A stretch of DNA of 23,385 nt from JBJXHB01 sp046160725 (GCA_046160725.1 JBJXHB010000130.1:1-23385); one strand, 5' to 3'; positions 14,945 through 22,909 are shown, numbered from the stretch's first letter. The notes: a model not told the origin generated them from the letters alone. Made by a program: numbers and translations.

Positions 14945-15953
14945 GGCCGGCCGCCTGGAGGATGTCGGACGGCGCACCCGGCGCGCCCAGGGCGCGCCAG
15001 GCCCGGCGCATCTGCAGGTCGCTGCTGAACCCGGCCACCTCGGCCGCGGCCGCCACCGGGCTGCCGGCGGCCAGCGCCGCACGGGCCACGGCCAGCCGGA
15101 TGCCGCGCAGGTAGGCCAACGGGGTGGTGCCGGCGTGGCCGGTGAACAGGCGGTTCAAGGTGCGCGGCGTGACCCGCGCCACCGCGGCCATGCGGTCGGC
15201 CGTCCAGTCCTCGCGCGGGGCGCGCGACACAGCGTCCTGCACAGAGTGCAGGCGGGCGTTGAGATGCTGGCGGTGTGCCAGGAAGGGCGACAGCTGCGGG
15301 TCGTCCGGGCCGCGCCGCAGCGCCACGGCCATGCGCTGCGCGGTGCGCGCGGCCACCACCGGCCCGCAGTGGTCGGCCACCAGGTGCAACGCGAGGTCGA
15401 TGCCGGCGGTGACGCCCGCGCTGGACCAGACCTCGCCGTCCTGCACGAACACCCTGTCGGCCGCCACCAGGGCGCGCGGCGCCCGCCGGCGCAGGTCGTC
15501 CAGGTCCCCGTGGTGGGTGGTGCAGCGGCGGCCGTCCAGCAGCCCGGCATCGGCGGCCAGCAGGGCGCCCGAGCAAACCGTGACGAGGCGCAGGCCCGGC
15601 CGCGTCGGGTGCCCCGGCCGCAGGCGGCCAAGCCACTGCACCACCGCGCGGTCCTCGGCCTCGTCGGCCCGGCTGGTGTGGTTGCCGCGCCCGGTGCCGG
15701 TCTTGCCGACCACCACCACCCAGGCGGGCTCGGGCAGTGTCTCGGGCAGGGGCGCCAGGCCGGCCAGCAGCGCACCCACCGAACTCTCGGATTCGGGCCG
15801 GGGCGCGACGAAGTGCAGCGCGAAGCCACCACCCGATGAGCCCCGCTCGGCCATCTCCTGGCTCGCGATGCGCAGCGCCTCCGCCGGGCCGGCCCAGTCC
15901 AGGATCAGGCTGCCCCGCGGCAGCGCGAAGTACACCGGCAAGGCGGCGGCCAT
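14937..15953 (-). CDS. GlxA family transcriptional regulator (DJ-1/PfpI domain + AraC HTH)
   Basis: This 338-residue protein has an N-terminal DJ-1/PfpI-like sensor domain (about residues 1-190) and a C-terminal AraC-type DNA-binding domain. The sensor part shows PVYFALPRGSLILDWAGPAEALRIA at the start and the nucleophile-elbow-like VTVCSGALLAADAGLLDGRRCTTHH in the middle. The DNA-binding part shows DWTADRMAAVARVTPRTLNRLFTGHAGTTPLAYLRGIRLAVARAAL and a second helix-turn-helix with EVAGFSSDLQMRRAWRA. Its ATG shares one base with the stop of the cysteine hydrolase (TGATG at 15951-15955), and its stop overlaps the start of the M1-like gene. These regulators are often paired with a cysteine hydrolase that they control, so it probably regulates this row. 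The effector is unknown. Frame extension upstream to 16157 is a shadow. Confidence 0.92.
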   Translation of the reverse strand: MAAALPVYFALPRGSLILDWAGPAEALRIASQEMAERGSSGGGFALHFVAPRPESESSVGALLAGLAPLPETLPEPAWVVVVGKTGTGRGNHTSRADEAEDRAVVQWLGRLRPGHPTRPGLRLVTVCSGALLAADAGLLDGRRCTTHHGDLDDLRRRAPRALVAADRVFVQDGEVWSSAGVTAGIDLALHLVADHCGPVVAARTAQRMAVALRRGPDDPQLSPFLAHRQHLNARLHSVQDAVSRAPREDWTADRMAAVARVTPRTLNRLFTGHAGTTPLAYLRGIRLAVARAALAAGSPVAAAAEVAGFSSDLQMRRAWRALGAPGAPSDILQAAGHA

Positions 15954-16510
15954 CAGGACACCTCCGCCTGCAGGGCCTGCACCGTGCGCATCTCGGCAAA
16001 GCGCCCGTCCAGCACGGCCGCCGTGCGTTCGCGGATCGCCGCCACCGGCAGCACGCCGCCGCCGGGCAGCGCGATGTCCCAGGTCAGGGTGGCCTCGGGC
16101 ACGAACACCACCTCGTAGCCCATGTCCGAGGCATGCCGGGCGGTGGTCTCGCAGCACTGCTCGGTGCGGATGCCGCTGATCACCAGCCGGCGCACCCCCT
16201 GCTGCAGCAGCCAGACGTCCAGCCCGGTGCCCACGAGTGCGCTGTGCCGGGTCTTGAAGACCTCCAGGTCGGCATCGAAATCGGACAGGCCGTCCATGGC
16301 GCGCACCAGGCCCGATGCCCGCGCGAACGGGTCGCTGCCGGCGGCATCCGGCTCATGGTGCAGCACCCGCACCACCGGCCAGCCGCGGGCCTGGGCGCCG
16401 GCGACCAGCGCGTTCTGCGCCTGCAGGAAGGCCGGCAGCCCGTCCCCGTTGAAATAGGGACGATGCAGAAACGATTGCTGAACGTCGATGACGAGCAGGC
16501 AGGTCTTCAT
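15953..16510 (-). CDS. Cysteine hydrolase (isochorismatase-like family)
   Basis: The 185-residue product carries the catalytic triad of the isochorismatase-like hydrolases: Asp9 in LLVIDVQQSF, Lys86 in VFKTRHSAL and Cys119 in GIRTEQCCETTARHA. This superfamily includes nicotinamidases, N-carbamoyl hydrolases and ureidoacrylate-type amidohydrolases, all cytoplasmic; the particular amide or ester substrate is not clear. The length is standard. I chose the ATG at 16510 because MKTCLLVIDVQ is the classic N-terminus; the frame continues upstream only as low-quality sequence. As the first gene of the row it probably follows the promoter in 16511-16670. Its stop overlaps the start of the GlxA-type regulator by one base. 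Confidence 0.92.
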   Translation of the reverse strand: MKTCLLVIDVQQSFLHRPYFNGDGLPAFLQAQNALVAGAQARGWPVVRVLHHEPDAAGSDPFARASGLVRAMDGLSDFDADLEVFKTRHSALVGTGLDVWLLQQGVRRLVISGIRTEQCCETTARHASDMGYEVVFVPEATLTWDIALPGGGVLPVAAIRERTAAVLDGRFAEMRTVQALQAEVS

Positions 16511-16670
16511 GGCAGCGGGCGGTTGAGGTTTCGATGCCCGCCAGTGTGCGCGTTGCCGCGGGCCGGCGCGACGCGGCGCGCGACGACCTTCGATCGTTTT
16601 CGGACACAAGTGTGAGCGCCGAGCCGTGCTCTGCCACACCGTTGCCGGCCGCCACGGCGGCCGCGCAGCG

Positions 16671-17999
16671 TCAGCGGCTGGCGGCGCCGGCTGGGCTGGT
16701 TGCCGCGCCCGCCCAGGCCCGGTCGTCCGTCAGGTTCCAGCCGCGCACCGTGCCACTGGCCAGGTCGACCACGGCGAGATGTTCCTCGTGGTACGAGACA
16801 CCGTTCTCGACGAAGGCGGAACCGCCCAGCATCACCAGCTGTGTCGGCAGCTGCCAGCGGTTGGTCAGCTCGGTGAAGGGCAGCGTCGCGGCCCACAGCG
16901 TGCGCACCTGGTGGTCGGCGTCGATGCGCACCCGGGCCATCGCCGCCCGGCCGTCGCGGTCGATGCGGGTGCGGTGCAGCACCAGCAGGTCGGTGCCGTC
17001 GACCAGCAGCGGCGTGCGCTGGCCGGCCTGCACCATCAGGCCGGCCTGCAGCCAGCTGGGCGACTGCGGCAGCGGCGTCACGTCCATCAGCCGCGGATGG
17101 CTGCCCTCGCTGAAGGCCTTGGTGCGACCGATGCGGGCGGTGTGGAAGCTGCGGCGCAGCGCGGCCTCGGGCCGCCAGGTGCGGTCGGGCTCCTTGAGGT
17201 TGGAGCCGAAGCCGTCTTGGCCAGCCTCGCGGGCCTCCTCAGGCGTGAACAGGCCGTACCAGCGCCCGCCGGGCCGGGCCTGAGGCGTCAAAAAGTCGCG
17301 CGTGGCATAGCCGCCGTTCCAGCGCGTGGTCATGAACTTGCGGCGCTGGAAGGCCTGCTCGTCCGCCACCGGATAGGTCGCGCTGGACAGGTCCTCGGCC
17401 TGGATGCGCAGCCGCTGGCCGTCGGCCGCCACCACCACCAACCCCTGGTCGAAGGTGTAGTGGTCCAGCTCGGTGGGGAGCAGGTCGCGCAGCGCCGGGT
17501 TGCGGGCCAGGATGTCCAGGCGCGTCGACCGCACCGAGCCGTCGGCCGCGTTCAGCAGCACCGGCTGGTCGCCGACGAACAGCCACACCTTGTCGCCCTC
17601 GGGCCCGAGGATGCGGGCCTGCGCGCCATGGCCGCCATCGCGCTCGCCCAGCGACAGCAGCCGCCGCGACCAGCGCTTGTGCCCGGTGGCCGGGTCATGG
17701 CCCTGCAGCTCGATGTGATAACGCGTGTGCAGCCGCTCGCCCCAGCCGCGCCGGCCGACGTTGGTGCGCTCCTGGAACGTCACCAGCACCCACAGCTGCT
17801 GGCCGCCGGCATGCGACACCAGCGCCACCGGCCCGGCGCGCCGGCGCTCGGTGAACTCGTCGTAGCGCAGGCCCAGCCAGAGGGCGACACCGATCACGGC
17901 CAGCAGGAGGATGGCCAGCCCCAAGGCCCACAGGCGCGCGCCGTTGCGCCGGTGCGGGGTCTGCGGTGCGGTGGACTCGTTGGGGCGGGTTGGGCTCAC
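16671..17999 (-). CDS. Single-pass membrane protein of unknown function (PA2928-like)
   Basis: This 442-residue protein has a polar N-terminus, one membrane segment (LWALGLAILLLAVIGVALWLGL, about residues 23-44) and a large domain probably outside the membrane. That domain is rich in short strand-like units with recurring phrases such as LWVLVTFQER, KVWLFVGDQPVLLNAADGSVRS, LVVVAADGQRLRIQAEDL, PLLVDGTDLLVLHRTRID and EHLAVVDLASGTVRGWNL. This pattern suggests a beta-propeller-like or PQQ-repeat-like fold; no catalytic motif was recognised. It resembles a family named after P. aeruginosa PA2928, but I recall this only generally and could not check it. It is on the same strand as, and 58 bp downstream of, the LapG-like gene, so co-transcription is plausible. 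Confidence 0.75.
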   Translation of the reverse strand: MSPTRPNESTAPQTPHRRNGARLWALGLAILLLAVIGVALWLGLRYDEFTERRRAGPVALVSHAGGQQLWVLVTFQERTNVGRRGWGERLHTRYHIELQGHDPATGHKRWSRRLLSLGERDGGHGAQARILGPEGDKVWLFVGDQPVLLNAADGSVRSTRLDILARNPALRDLLPTELDHYTFDQGLVVVAADGQRLRIQAEDLSSATYPVADEQAFQRRKFMTTRWNGGYATRDFLTPQARPGGRWYGLFTPEEAREAGQDGFGSNLKEPDRTWRPEAALRRSFHTARIGRTKAFSEGSHPRLMDVTPLPQSPSWLQAGLMVQAGQRTPLLVDGTDLLVLHRTRIDRDGRAAMARVRIDADHQVRTLWAATLPFTELTNRWQLPTQLVMLGGSAFVENGVSYHEEHLAVVDLASGTVRGWNLTDDRAWAGAATSPAGAASR

Positions 18000-18057
18000 G
18001 GCTGGTGCGGCACGCCACGCCAGCCCTGCGCGCAGGTGCGCAGGGCCCTGGCTGCAC

Positions 18058-18726
18058 TCAGTCTAGCCCGGCCCCGGTGCGGACTGCGGCGACCGCGCGT
18101 GCCGACGTGGCCAGCGGGATCTGGCCCCGGTGTCGCGCCAGCATGTCGTGCCAGTCGGCGTAGGGCACGACCGGTCCACGGAACTGCTCCACGCCCGGCC
18201 CGACCGACCACCAACCCATCCGGTTGAAGCCGGCCACGGCGACCAGGTCCTGGCGCCGCGACAGCGGCAGGATGCGGCGCTCGACGTTGTCCAGGATCAG
18301 GGGGTCACCGCCTGGGGCGGGGTAGTAGGCCAGCACCATGTGGTCCTCGATGGCTCGCCGATGGGGCAGCCAGAGCCGTGCCACGACCAGCCGCAGCCGG
18401 TCCTCGGCGGTGCCGTGCTCGAGCAGCGCAAAGTACTTGGCGATCGCCAGGTCCTCGCAGTCGCCGGCGCCACGGGCGCTGGTCTCGGCCGGTGTCGCCC
18501 AGTATTCGCGTCGTCCCCACAGGGCCTGGTCAGGGACCTGGGCATAGGCGTTGAACCGCGTGTTGACCTGGGCCAACGCCACCTCGACCCAGGTCCGCCC
18601 GGCAGCGGCCAGGCTGTCGGCCGCTGCCCGGTCCGCCGCATGGCCACGGGTCTCGGCCCAGGCGGTCGCCATGACGAGGCATGCCACGGCCACCAGCACC
18701 CTGCCATGCCTCGAACGAAAGCCCAT
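18058..18726 (-). CDS. Transglutaminase-like cysteine peptidase (LapG-like, PF06035)
   Basis: The protein (222 residues from the ATG at 18726; an in-frame ATG at 18744 adds six) begins with a signal peptide (RHGRVLVAVACLVMATAWA), so it acts in the periplasm. The bacterial transglutaminase-like cysteine protease triad is visible: Cys90 in GAGDCEDLAIAKYFAL, His129 in DHMVLAYYP and Asp146 in PLILDNVERRILPLSRR. VNTRFNAYAQVPDQALWGRREYWATPAE before the cysteine is also typical. The characterised member LapG cleaves the surface adhesin LapA and is held in check by the c-di-GMP receptor LapD. No adhesin or LapD gene is in this window, so the target is unknown. It lies 99 bp downstream of the phosphotransferase gene and 58 bp upstream of the PA2928-like gene, all on the minus strand. 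Confidence 0.9.
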   Translation of the reverse strand: MGFRSRHGRVLVAVACLVMATAWAETRGHAADRAAADSLAAAGRTWVEVALAQVNTRFNAYAQVPDQALWGRREYWATPAETSARGAGDCEDLAIAKYFALLEHGTAEDRLRLVVARLWLPHRRAIEDHMVLAYYPAPGGDPLILDNVERRILPLSRRQDLVAVAGFNRMGWWSVGPGVEQFRGPVVPYADWHDMLARHRGQIPLATSARAVAAVRTGAGLD

Positions 18727-18825
18727 GCCCCGATCCCCGCGCACCGGCGGCCCATGCGCGAGCCCGCCTTGTCAGGCGAGGTATCGGCAGGCGGGCAGCG
18801 GGCTTGAGGCGCCGCCGGCGGGCGA

Positions 18826-19794
18826 TCAGTCCCCGGACGGGGCGGCCATCCACGCCCGCAAGGCGCGCTGGGACCCCTGGATGAACCCGGGCCCCCACGG
18901 ACGATGGTCCAGCGCGGGCCAGTCATCCAGCATCCACGCCAGCGTGAGGAAGAGCCGCGCGGTGACCAGCACCGACACCTGCTGGGCCAGCTGCGCGGGC
19001 GGCGTATGTTCAGCGGCATAACCCCGCAGCAAGGCGTCGCGCAGGGCCGCGTACTGCGGGCGATGGTCGTGATTGCCCGCCAGCGGGTAGCGCAGGTATT
19101 GCAGCGTGGCCGCGAGGTCCATGACGTAGTGGCCCATGCCGCAGTCGGTGAAGTCGATCGCGCCCGCAGCGCCGCGCACGAACAGGAGGTTCCACGGGTG
19201 CAGGTCGCCGTGCACCAGGCCCCAGACATCCGGCCCGCGGCCAAAGCCTTCGATCGCGGCGTGCAGCCGCGCCGCCGCATCGCGCAGCAGCCCGCGATGG
19301 GATGCGCCCAGGCGCTCCATCCCGGGCCGCTTGCCGGCGGCCCAGGCCGGCAGGTCCAGTGGCGCGGCCTCGCGCGCCATGTGCACCCGGCCGCTGGCGA
19401 CCAGAGCCCGGGCCACCCGGTGCACGATGCCGGTGAACCGGCCCACGGCCGCCAGCCGCGCCGGCGTGAGGCCACGGTCGTGCTGGCGGCCGGCCTGCCA
19501 GCTCAGCAGGACGGCGTATCGCCCGTCCGGATGTCGCTGCAGCCGCGTGCCGTCGGCGCCGCATTGAGGCACCGGCACGTGCAACCCGGCGGCCGCGAGC
19601 GCATCGAGAAATTCCAGCTCGGCGTGGATGGCCGCGGGGTCCTGATGGCTCAGCGCGTACAGGCGCAAGGCCAGGTCAGGACCGGCCTGGGGGCGTACCC
19701 GCCAGACCTCGCAGTCCAGCCGTGCCACGCAGCGCAATGCATAGGCCCGTACGCCGAAACGGCCCAGCAGGGCATCGATATGAGCGTCGCGCAC
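18826..19794 (-). CDS. APH-family phosphotransferase (aminoglycoside phosphotransferase/homoserine kinase II-like fold)
   Basis: This 322-residue protein has the small-molecule kinase fold of the APH superfamily. The catalytic loop is VHGDLHPWNLLF with Asp197 and Asn202, and the magnesium-binding segment is AIDFTDCG with Asp214. The N-lobe has LALRLYA around residue 44, where many family members keep Arg in place of the usual Lys, and HAELEFLDALAAAGLHVPVP as the C-helix region. 'GHYVMDLAATLQYL' follows the magnesium motif, as in SrkA/YihE-like or choline/homoserine kinase-like proteins. The cellular substrate is not known, and antibiotic resistance should not be inferred. Its codon use matches the GC-rich chromosome. 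The 3' neighbours (LapG-like, PA2928-like) follow on the same strand. Confidence 0.88.
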   Translation of the reverse strand: MRDAHIDALLGRFGVRAYALRCVARLDCEVWRVRPQAGPDLALRLYALSHQDPAAIHAELEFLDALAAAGLHVPVPQCGADGTRLQRHPDGRYAVLLSWQAGRQHDRGLTPARLAAVGRFTGIVHRVARALVASGRVHMAREAAPLDLPAWAAGKRPGMERLGASHRGLLRDAAARLHAAIEGFGRGPDVWGLVHGDLHPWNLLFVRGAAGAIDFTDCGMGHYVMDLAATLQYLRYPLAGNHDHRPQYAALRDALLRGYAAEHTPPAQLAQQVSVLVTARLFLTLAWMLDDWPALDHRPWGPGFIQGSQRALRAWMAAPSGD

Positions 19795-20270
19795 GGGGGG
19801 CAGTTTCGCGCAGGGGGGTCTCGGTGCGCCGGGTGGCGGGCATAACGTGGCACCTGGATCTGAGCGAGGCAGGTGCCCCAGTCAAGGAGACAAGGTGCCC
19901 ATCGCCTCACCTTGAGCGCTGGTCGGCGCCCCCAGCGCCACCCAGGAACAGGACAACGCGGCGTCTCATCGGACACGGGCAACCAGGCAGATCATCCGTG
20001 TGCCCAAGCTCCGCCTTGAGGCGGCCACGTAATGGCCGGGTTGATCATGCTTCAGCATGGCAGCGATAGCGGTCGAAGACGACAAGAGCACGAATGCCAG
20101 CTCTCTGCCGCACACTGGACGCTCGGCAGACCGCGTCGCCGATTGCGCCATGCGAACTAGCAGGATGTCGGCCCATTTGGGGCCTGGCCCGGTGGACAGC
20201 TGACTGGGCAAGCAAATGCCTCAATGCCGCGAGAGAATCAAGCTTGGGCCAATCAAATGAGGTCGTTGGA
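19795..20270. other. Intergenic region at the left edge of the low-GC island
   Basis: These 476 bp separate the minus-strand phosphotransferase from the plus-strand kinase gene, so divergent promoters are expected here. The left part is GC-rich and holds a cluster of AGGTGCC heptamers (19849-19899) and a CAAGGTG/CACCTTG inverted repeat (19891-19914). From about 20200 the sequence shifts to lower GC. A CATGC-TTCA-GCATG mini-hairpin is at 20047-20060. Open frames across it are short and unlike known proteins; one is continuous with the kinase frame back to an ATG at 20094 but looks non-coding. I see no tRNA or integration site. Confidence 0.6.
19849..19899. promoter_or_regulatory. Three phased AGGTGCC boxes upstream of the phosphotransferase (operator-like)
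   Basis: The heptamer AGGTGCC occurs at 19871-19877 and 19893-19899, and its reverse complement GGCACCT at 19849-19855. Start-to-start spacing is 22 bp in both cases, close to two helical turns. The first two boxes extend into an exact 8-bp inverted repeat (GGCACCTG/CAGGTGCC) with a 13-base spacer. They lie 55-105 bp upstream of the phosphotransferase start at 19794. This geometry fits binding sites for a dimeric regulator, but no consensus of a known regulator was recognised. Confidence 0.4.
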
Positions 20271-21344
20271 ATGGTAGGAATGCTTTCCTTCTCAAAGCCA
20301 GCACATCTACTCACCGGGCGTCAGCTTAGGGATGGTTGGCAAGTGGTCGCCCCAGTCAAGCGCGCATCTGATGCAACTGGAGGAACTTTTTCCACGCCCT
20401 ACGTGGTGGAGAAGGACGGCCAGAGAGCTTTCATGAAGGCCATGGATCTGTCCAAGGCGCTGTTGGGCAACGACCTCCTCAAAGAACTTCAACGATTTAC
20501 AGACGCCATCAAGTTTGAGGGCGACTTGCTGAGCGTGTGCGCGGACAAGCGGATGAGTCGCGTAGTGCGGCTCCTGCACCAAGGCGAACTGGAACTCGAT
20601 CACCAAAACCAAGACCCGCTCGCCCGGCGCGCTTCGACGGTCTTCTACTTCATCTTCGAACTTGCGGAGGGTGACCTTCGACATCGCATGAAGGCCGATC
20701 CGTCCGACGCTCAAAAGCTGACTTTCATGTTCAGCATCGCCGTCGCGATCCAGCAGCTGCACCAAGAAGACATTGCCCATCAGGACCTAAAACCGTCCAA
20801 CGTTGGCATGTTCGGTGAGCGTCCAAAGGTCTTTGACCTCGGCCGAGCGTCTCGGCGAGGGCGGTACTCGCCGAACGACGATTGGCGGTTTCCAGGCGAT
20901 CCGACGTACATGCCACCGGAGTTCGCCTATGGGCTTGTCCCTGCCGAGTACGTCGATCGCCGTCTCGGCGCGGATCTATACGCGCTAGGAAGCCTTCTTG
21001 CCTTCCTTTTCTCATTGGAGAGTGCGACTCCGCTGTTGCTTCAGAGCCTTCCACAACACGTTCGCCCAACGGATTGGAAGGGAGGCGACTACAAGGATGC
21101 GATGCCGTATCTCATCGACGCGCACGCGCGTGTTTGCACCTACCTGAGCAGCTACTTCCCCGAAGCGACACGGGCCGAGTTGGTAGAGGCCTACAAGCAA
21201 CTAACGCATCCAGATCCGGCGGTGCGGGGCCATCCGAAGGCACGAGCTGCAGTCGGGCGACCACATGGCATTGATCGGTACGTGTCCTTGTTTGACCGTC
21301 TTAGCAAGCGGCAGGACATCGCTAGTCGAGTTGCTCAATCATGA
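20271..21344 (+). CDS. Serine/threonine protein kinase-like protein in a low-GC accessory island
   Basis: With the ATG at 20271 the product has 357 residues and a eukaryotic-like kinase domain. A glycine-containing loop (ATGGTFSTPYVV) precedes the beta-3 lysine Lys56 in AFMKAMDLS. The catalytic loop is HQDLKPSN at residues 170-177 (Asp172, Lys174, Asn177), so the Arg of the usual HRD is Gln. The magnesium segment is VFDLG (Asp189), and PTYMPPE (ending Glu217) stands for the APE motif, followed by ADLYALGSLLAFLF. Essential lysine and aspartates are kept, so activity is likely. No membrane segment or extra-cellular sensor domain is present. Codon use (AAA, CAA, CTT, TTG, TTT) differs from the flanking GC-rich genes, indicating transfer. 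The stop overlaps the next gene's ATG (ATGA at 21341-21344). An ATG at 20280 is an alternative start. Confidence 0.88.
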   Translation: MVGMLSFSKPAHLLTGRQLRDGWQVVAPVKRASDATGGTFSTPYVVEKDGQRAFMKAMDLSKALLGNDLLKELQRFTDAIKFEGDLLSVCADKRMSRVVRLLHQGELELDHQNQDPLARRASTVFYFIFELAEGDLRHRMKADPSDAQKLTFMFSIAVAIQQLHQEDIAHQDLKPSNVGMFGERPKVFDLGRASRRGRYSPNDDWRFPGDPTYMPPEFAYGLVPAEYVDRRLGADLYALGSLLAFLFSLESATPLLLQSLPQHVRPTDWKGGDYKDAMPYLIDAHARVCTYLSSYFPEATRAELVEAYKQLTHPDPAVRGHPKARAAVGRPHGIDRYVSLFDRLSKRQDIASRVAQS

Positions 21345-22909
21345 GCCTTTCGCTGCGTTGGAAGCGCCTGCTCGTGCCCAAGTGGCGCATATCTACAGAG
21401 CGCCCGGCTGTCTATGGAGCAGACACCCGTCGCCCGCCCAACCCGGAGTATCTGGGGGATGGCGCAGCCGAGGTCACCCTCAGAAAGGCGATCGAGGACT
21501 TCGAGTCTGTCCCTTCAGTAGGGACAGCCTCCGATGCCATGCGGTTCTTTCATGCCGAGCACCTTCGGACCCAGATTGAAGGCCCAGCGCGCTACCTTGT
21601 CGAGCACAGGGGGCGGGCCATTCCGGACGGGCTGCTCACCAGAGCCAGTGCCGTGGTCGGGCACGCGCAGACTGACGAGGGCACGACGACGGCCCGTGAG
21701 CACACGCGGCGCCTGCGAACGCTGTTGCGCATCTATCCTGAGAATGCGTTGGCATGGATGGATCTGGCGAGGCTGAAGACCAGCGAGGGTGACAACGAGT
21801 CCGCAGCAAAGCATATCCTTGCCGCCACCACGCTTGCTCCGGGAAGCCGGGTCGTGTTGCGCTCAGCTGCCAGGTTTTACGCGCACATGGACAACACCGA
21901 ACTCGCCATCGACCTTCTGCGGCGTTCGCCGAGGACAAAGGAGGACCCTTGGCTACTGGCTAGCGAGATTTCGCTGTCCTCTTTGGCAGGCCGTACGTCG
22001 AGGCTGTTGAAACGTGGGCATGGGATGCTGGAGGCTAGGCGGTTTGCCGCGGCCGATACGGCGGAGCTTGCCGGTGCCCTAGCAGTGGAAGCGGTGTCGT
22101 CAGGCGAGAGCTCAAAGGTGATCAAACGCCTGTTTGCTGCTTCAGTCATCGCGCCAAATGACAACGCACTCGCCCAAGCCCAATGGGCGATTGGCGCATT
22201 GCGCATTGAAAGTGCAATTCCTGAGGCGTGGCTCGACGCGCCCGCGTCTGCAGAGGCCGCTCTCTACTCAGCCATGCAGGGCGGCGATCTGCACCGTGCT
22301 TTAGACCGTGCACTGGTGTGGCACGTAGATGAGCCTTGGGCATCGAGGCCGTTAATCGCGGGGTCGCATCTCGCCGCCCTCATGGGCGACTACTCCGCAT
22401 CAATCGGCCATGCCAAGACAGGCCTCAAGCTGGACCCAACGAACACCGTGCTGCTGAACAACTTGGCGTTCTCTTCGCTATGCGAAGGCAATGTGCCTGA
22501 AGCTGTTGCGGCTCTGATGAAAGTCACCAGGCAGAAGTCCCCGCCAGACCCGCATACGCTAGCAAATGTGGGGCTGCTCGCGTACATGTGCGGGGACGCG
22601 GCGCGCGGCGGGCAAGCCTATGACGAGGCAGTGCGTCGGTTCGAGAAGCGAGGAGATCAGAGGTCGGCCGCCATGGTGCGAATCTTTCACGCGTTTGCTG
22701 CATCGCGCACCAGCGGTGTGATGACGCCACTCTTGCTTGAATCGGCCATGAGGGCAGCGCAGGGCTCGAATGACCTTCTCGTAACGAAGACCTTTGAACT
22801 CCTGCTTGCCGAACCCCAGTCGTCGCATGCCCCCAACCTCCTACTCGCAGACGAGCTAGCCCGGACCTGGCTGCAGGCAATGAGAGCGAGCCTCCTTCAG
22901 CTCCAGTAG
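21341..22909 (+). CDS. TPR-repeat protein coupled to the kinase
   Basis: This 522-residue protein is made largely of paired helices. TPR-like units include NALAWMDLARLKTSEGDNES…, SRVVLRSAARFYAHMDNTEL…, the cluster from about residue 330 (RPLIAGSHLAALMGDYSAS…, LKLDPTN at the repeat boundary), TVLLNNLAFSSLCEGNVPEA… and HTLANVGLLAYMCGDAARG…. The first 40 residues are basic and not repeat-like (RWKRLLVPKWRISTERP). No enzyme domain, signal peptide or membrane segment was seen. TPR proteins bind partner proteins, so it may be the kinase's substrate, adaptor or effector. The four-base overlap with the kinase gene and the shared low-GC codon use indicate that the two travel and function together. Function is otherwise unknown. 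Confidence 0.85.
   Translation: MSLSLRWKRLLVPKWRISTERPAVYGADTRRPPNPEYLGDGAAEVTLRKAIEDFESVPSVGTASDAMRFFHAEHLRTQIEGPARYLVEHRGRAIPDGLLTRASAVVGHAQTDEGTTTAREHTRRLRTLLRIYPENALAWMDLARLKTSEGDNESAAKHILAATTLAPGSRVVLRSAARFYAHMDNTELAIDLLRRSPRTKEDPWLLASEISLSSLAGRTSRLLKRGHGMLEARRFAAADTAELAGALAVEAVSSGESSKVIKRLFAASVIAPNDNALAQAQWAIGALRIESAIPEAWLDAPASAEAALYSAMQGGDLHRALDRALVWHVDEPWASRPLIAGSHLAALMGDYSASIGHAKTGLKLDPTNTVLLNNLAFSSLCEGNVPEAVAALMKVTRQKSPPDPHTLANVGLLAYMCGDAARGGQAYDEAVRRFEKRGDQRSAAMVRIFHAFAASRTSGVMTPLLLESAMRAAQGSNDLLVTKTFELLLAEPQSSHAPNLLLADELARTWLQAMRASLLQLQ

Noticed and set aside
13145..15028. 627-codon plus-strand frame opposite the M1-like gene
   Set aside because: The minus-strand frame shows the M1 fold, a signal peptide and HEAT-like units, while the plus frame has only low-complexity Gln/Arg/Ala sequence.
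18826..19794. Aminoglycoside resistance gene
   Set aside because: Only the general APH fold is visible. The superfamily covers many metabolic kinases, and codon use and context are core-like.
20094..20270. N-terminal extension of the kinase from the ATG at 20094
   Set aside because: The extra 59 residues look non-coding, the kinase N-lobe begins after residue 10 of the shorter form, and there is no ribosome-binding site at 20094. Kept only as an alternative.
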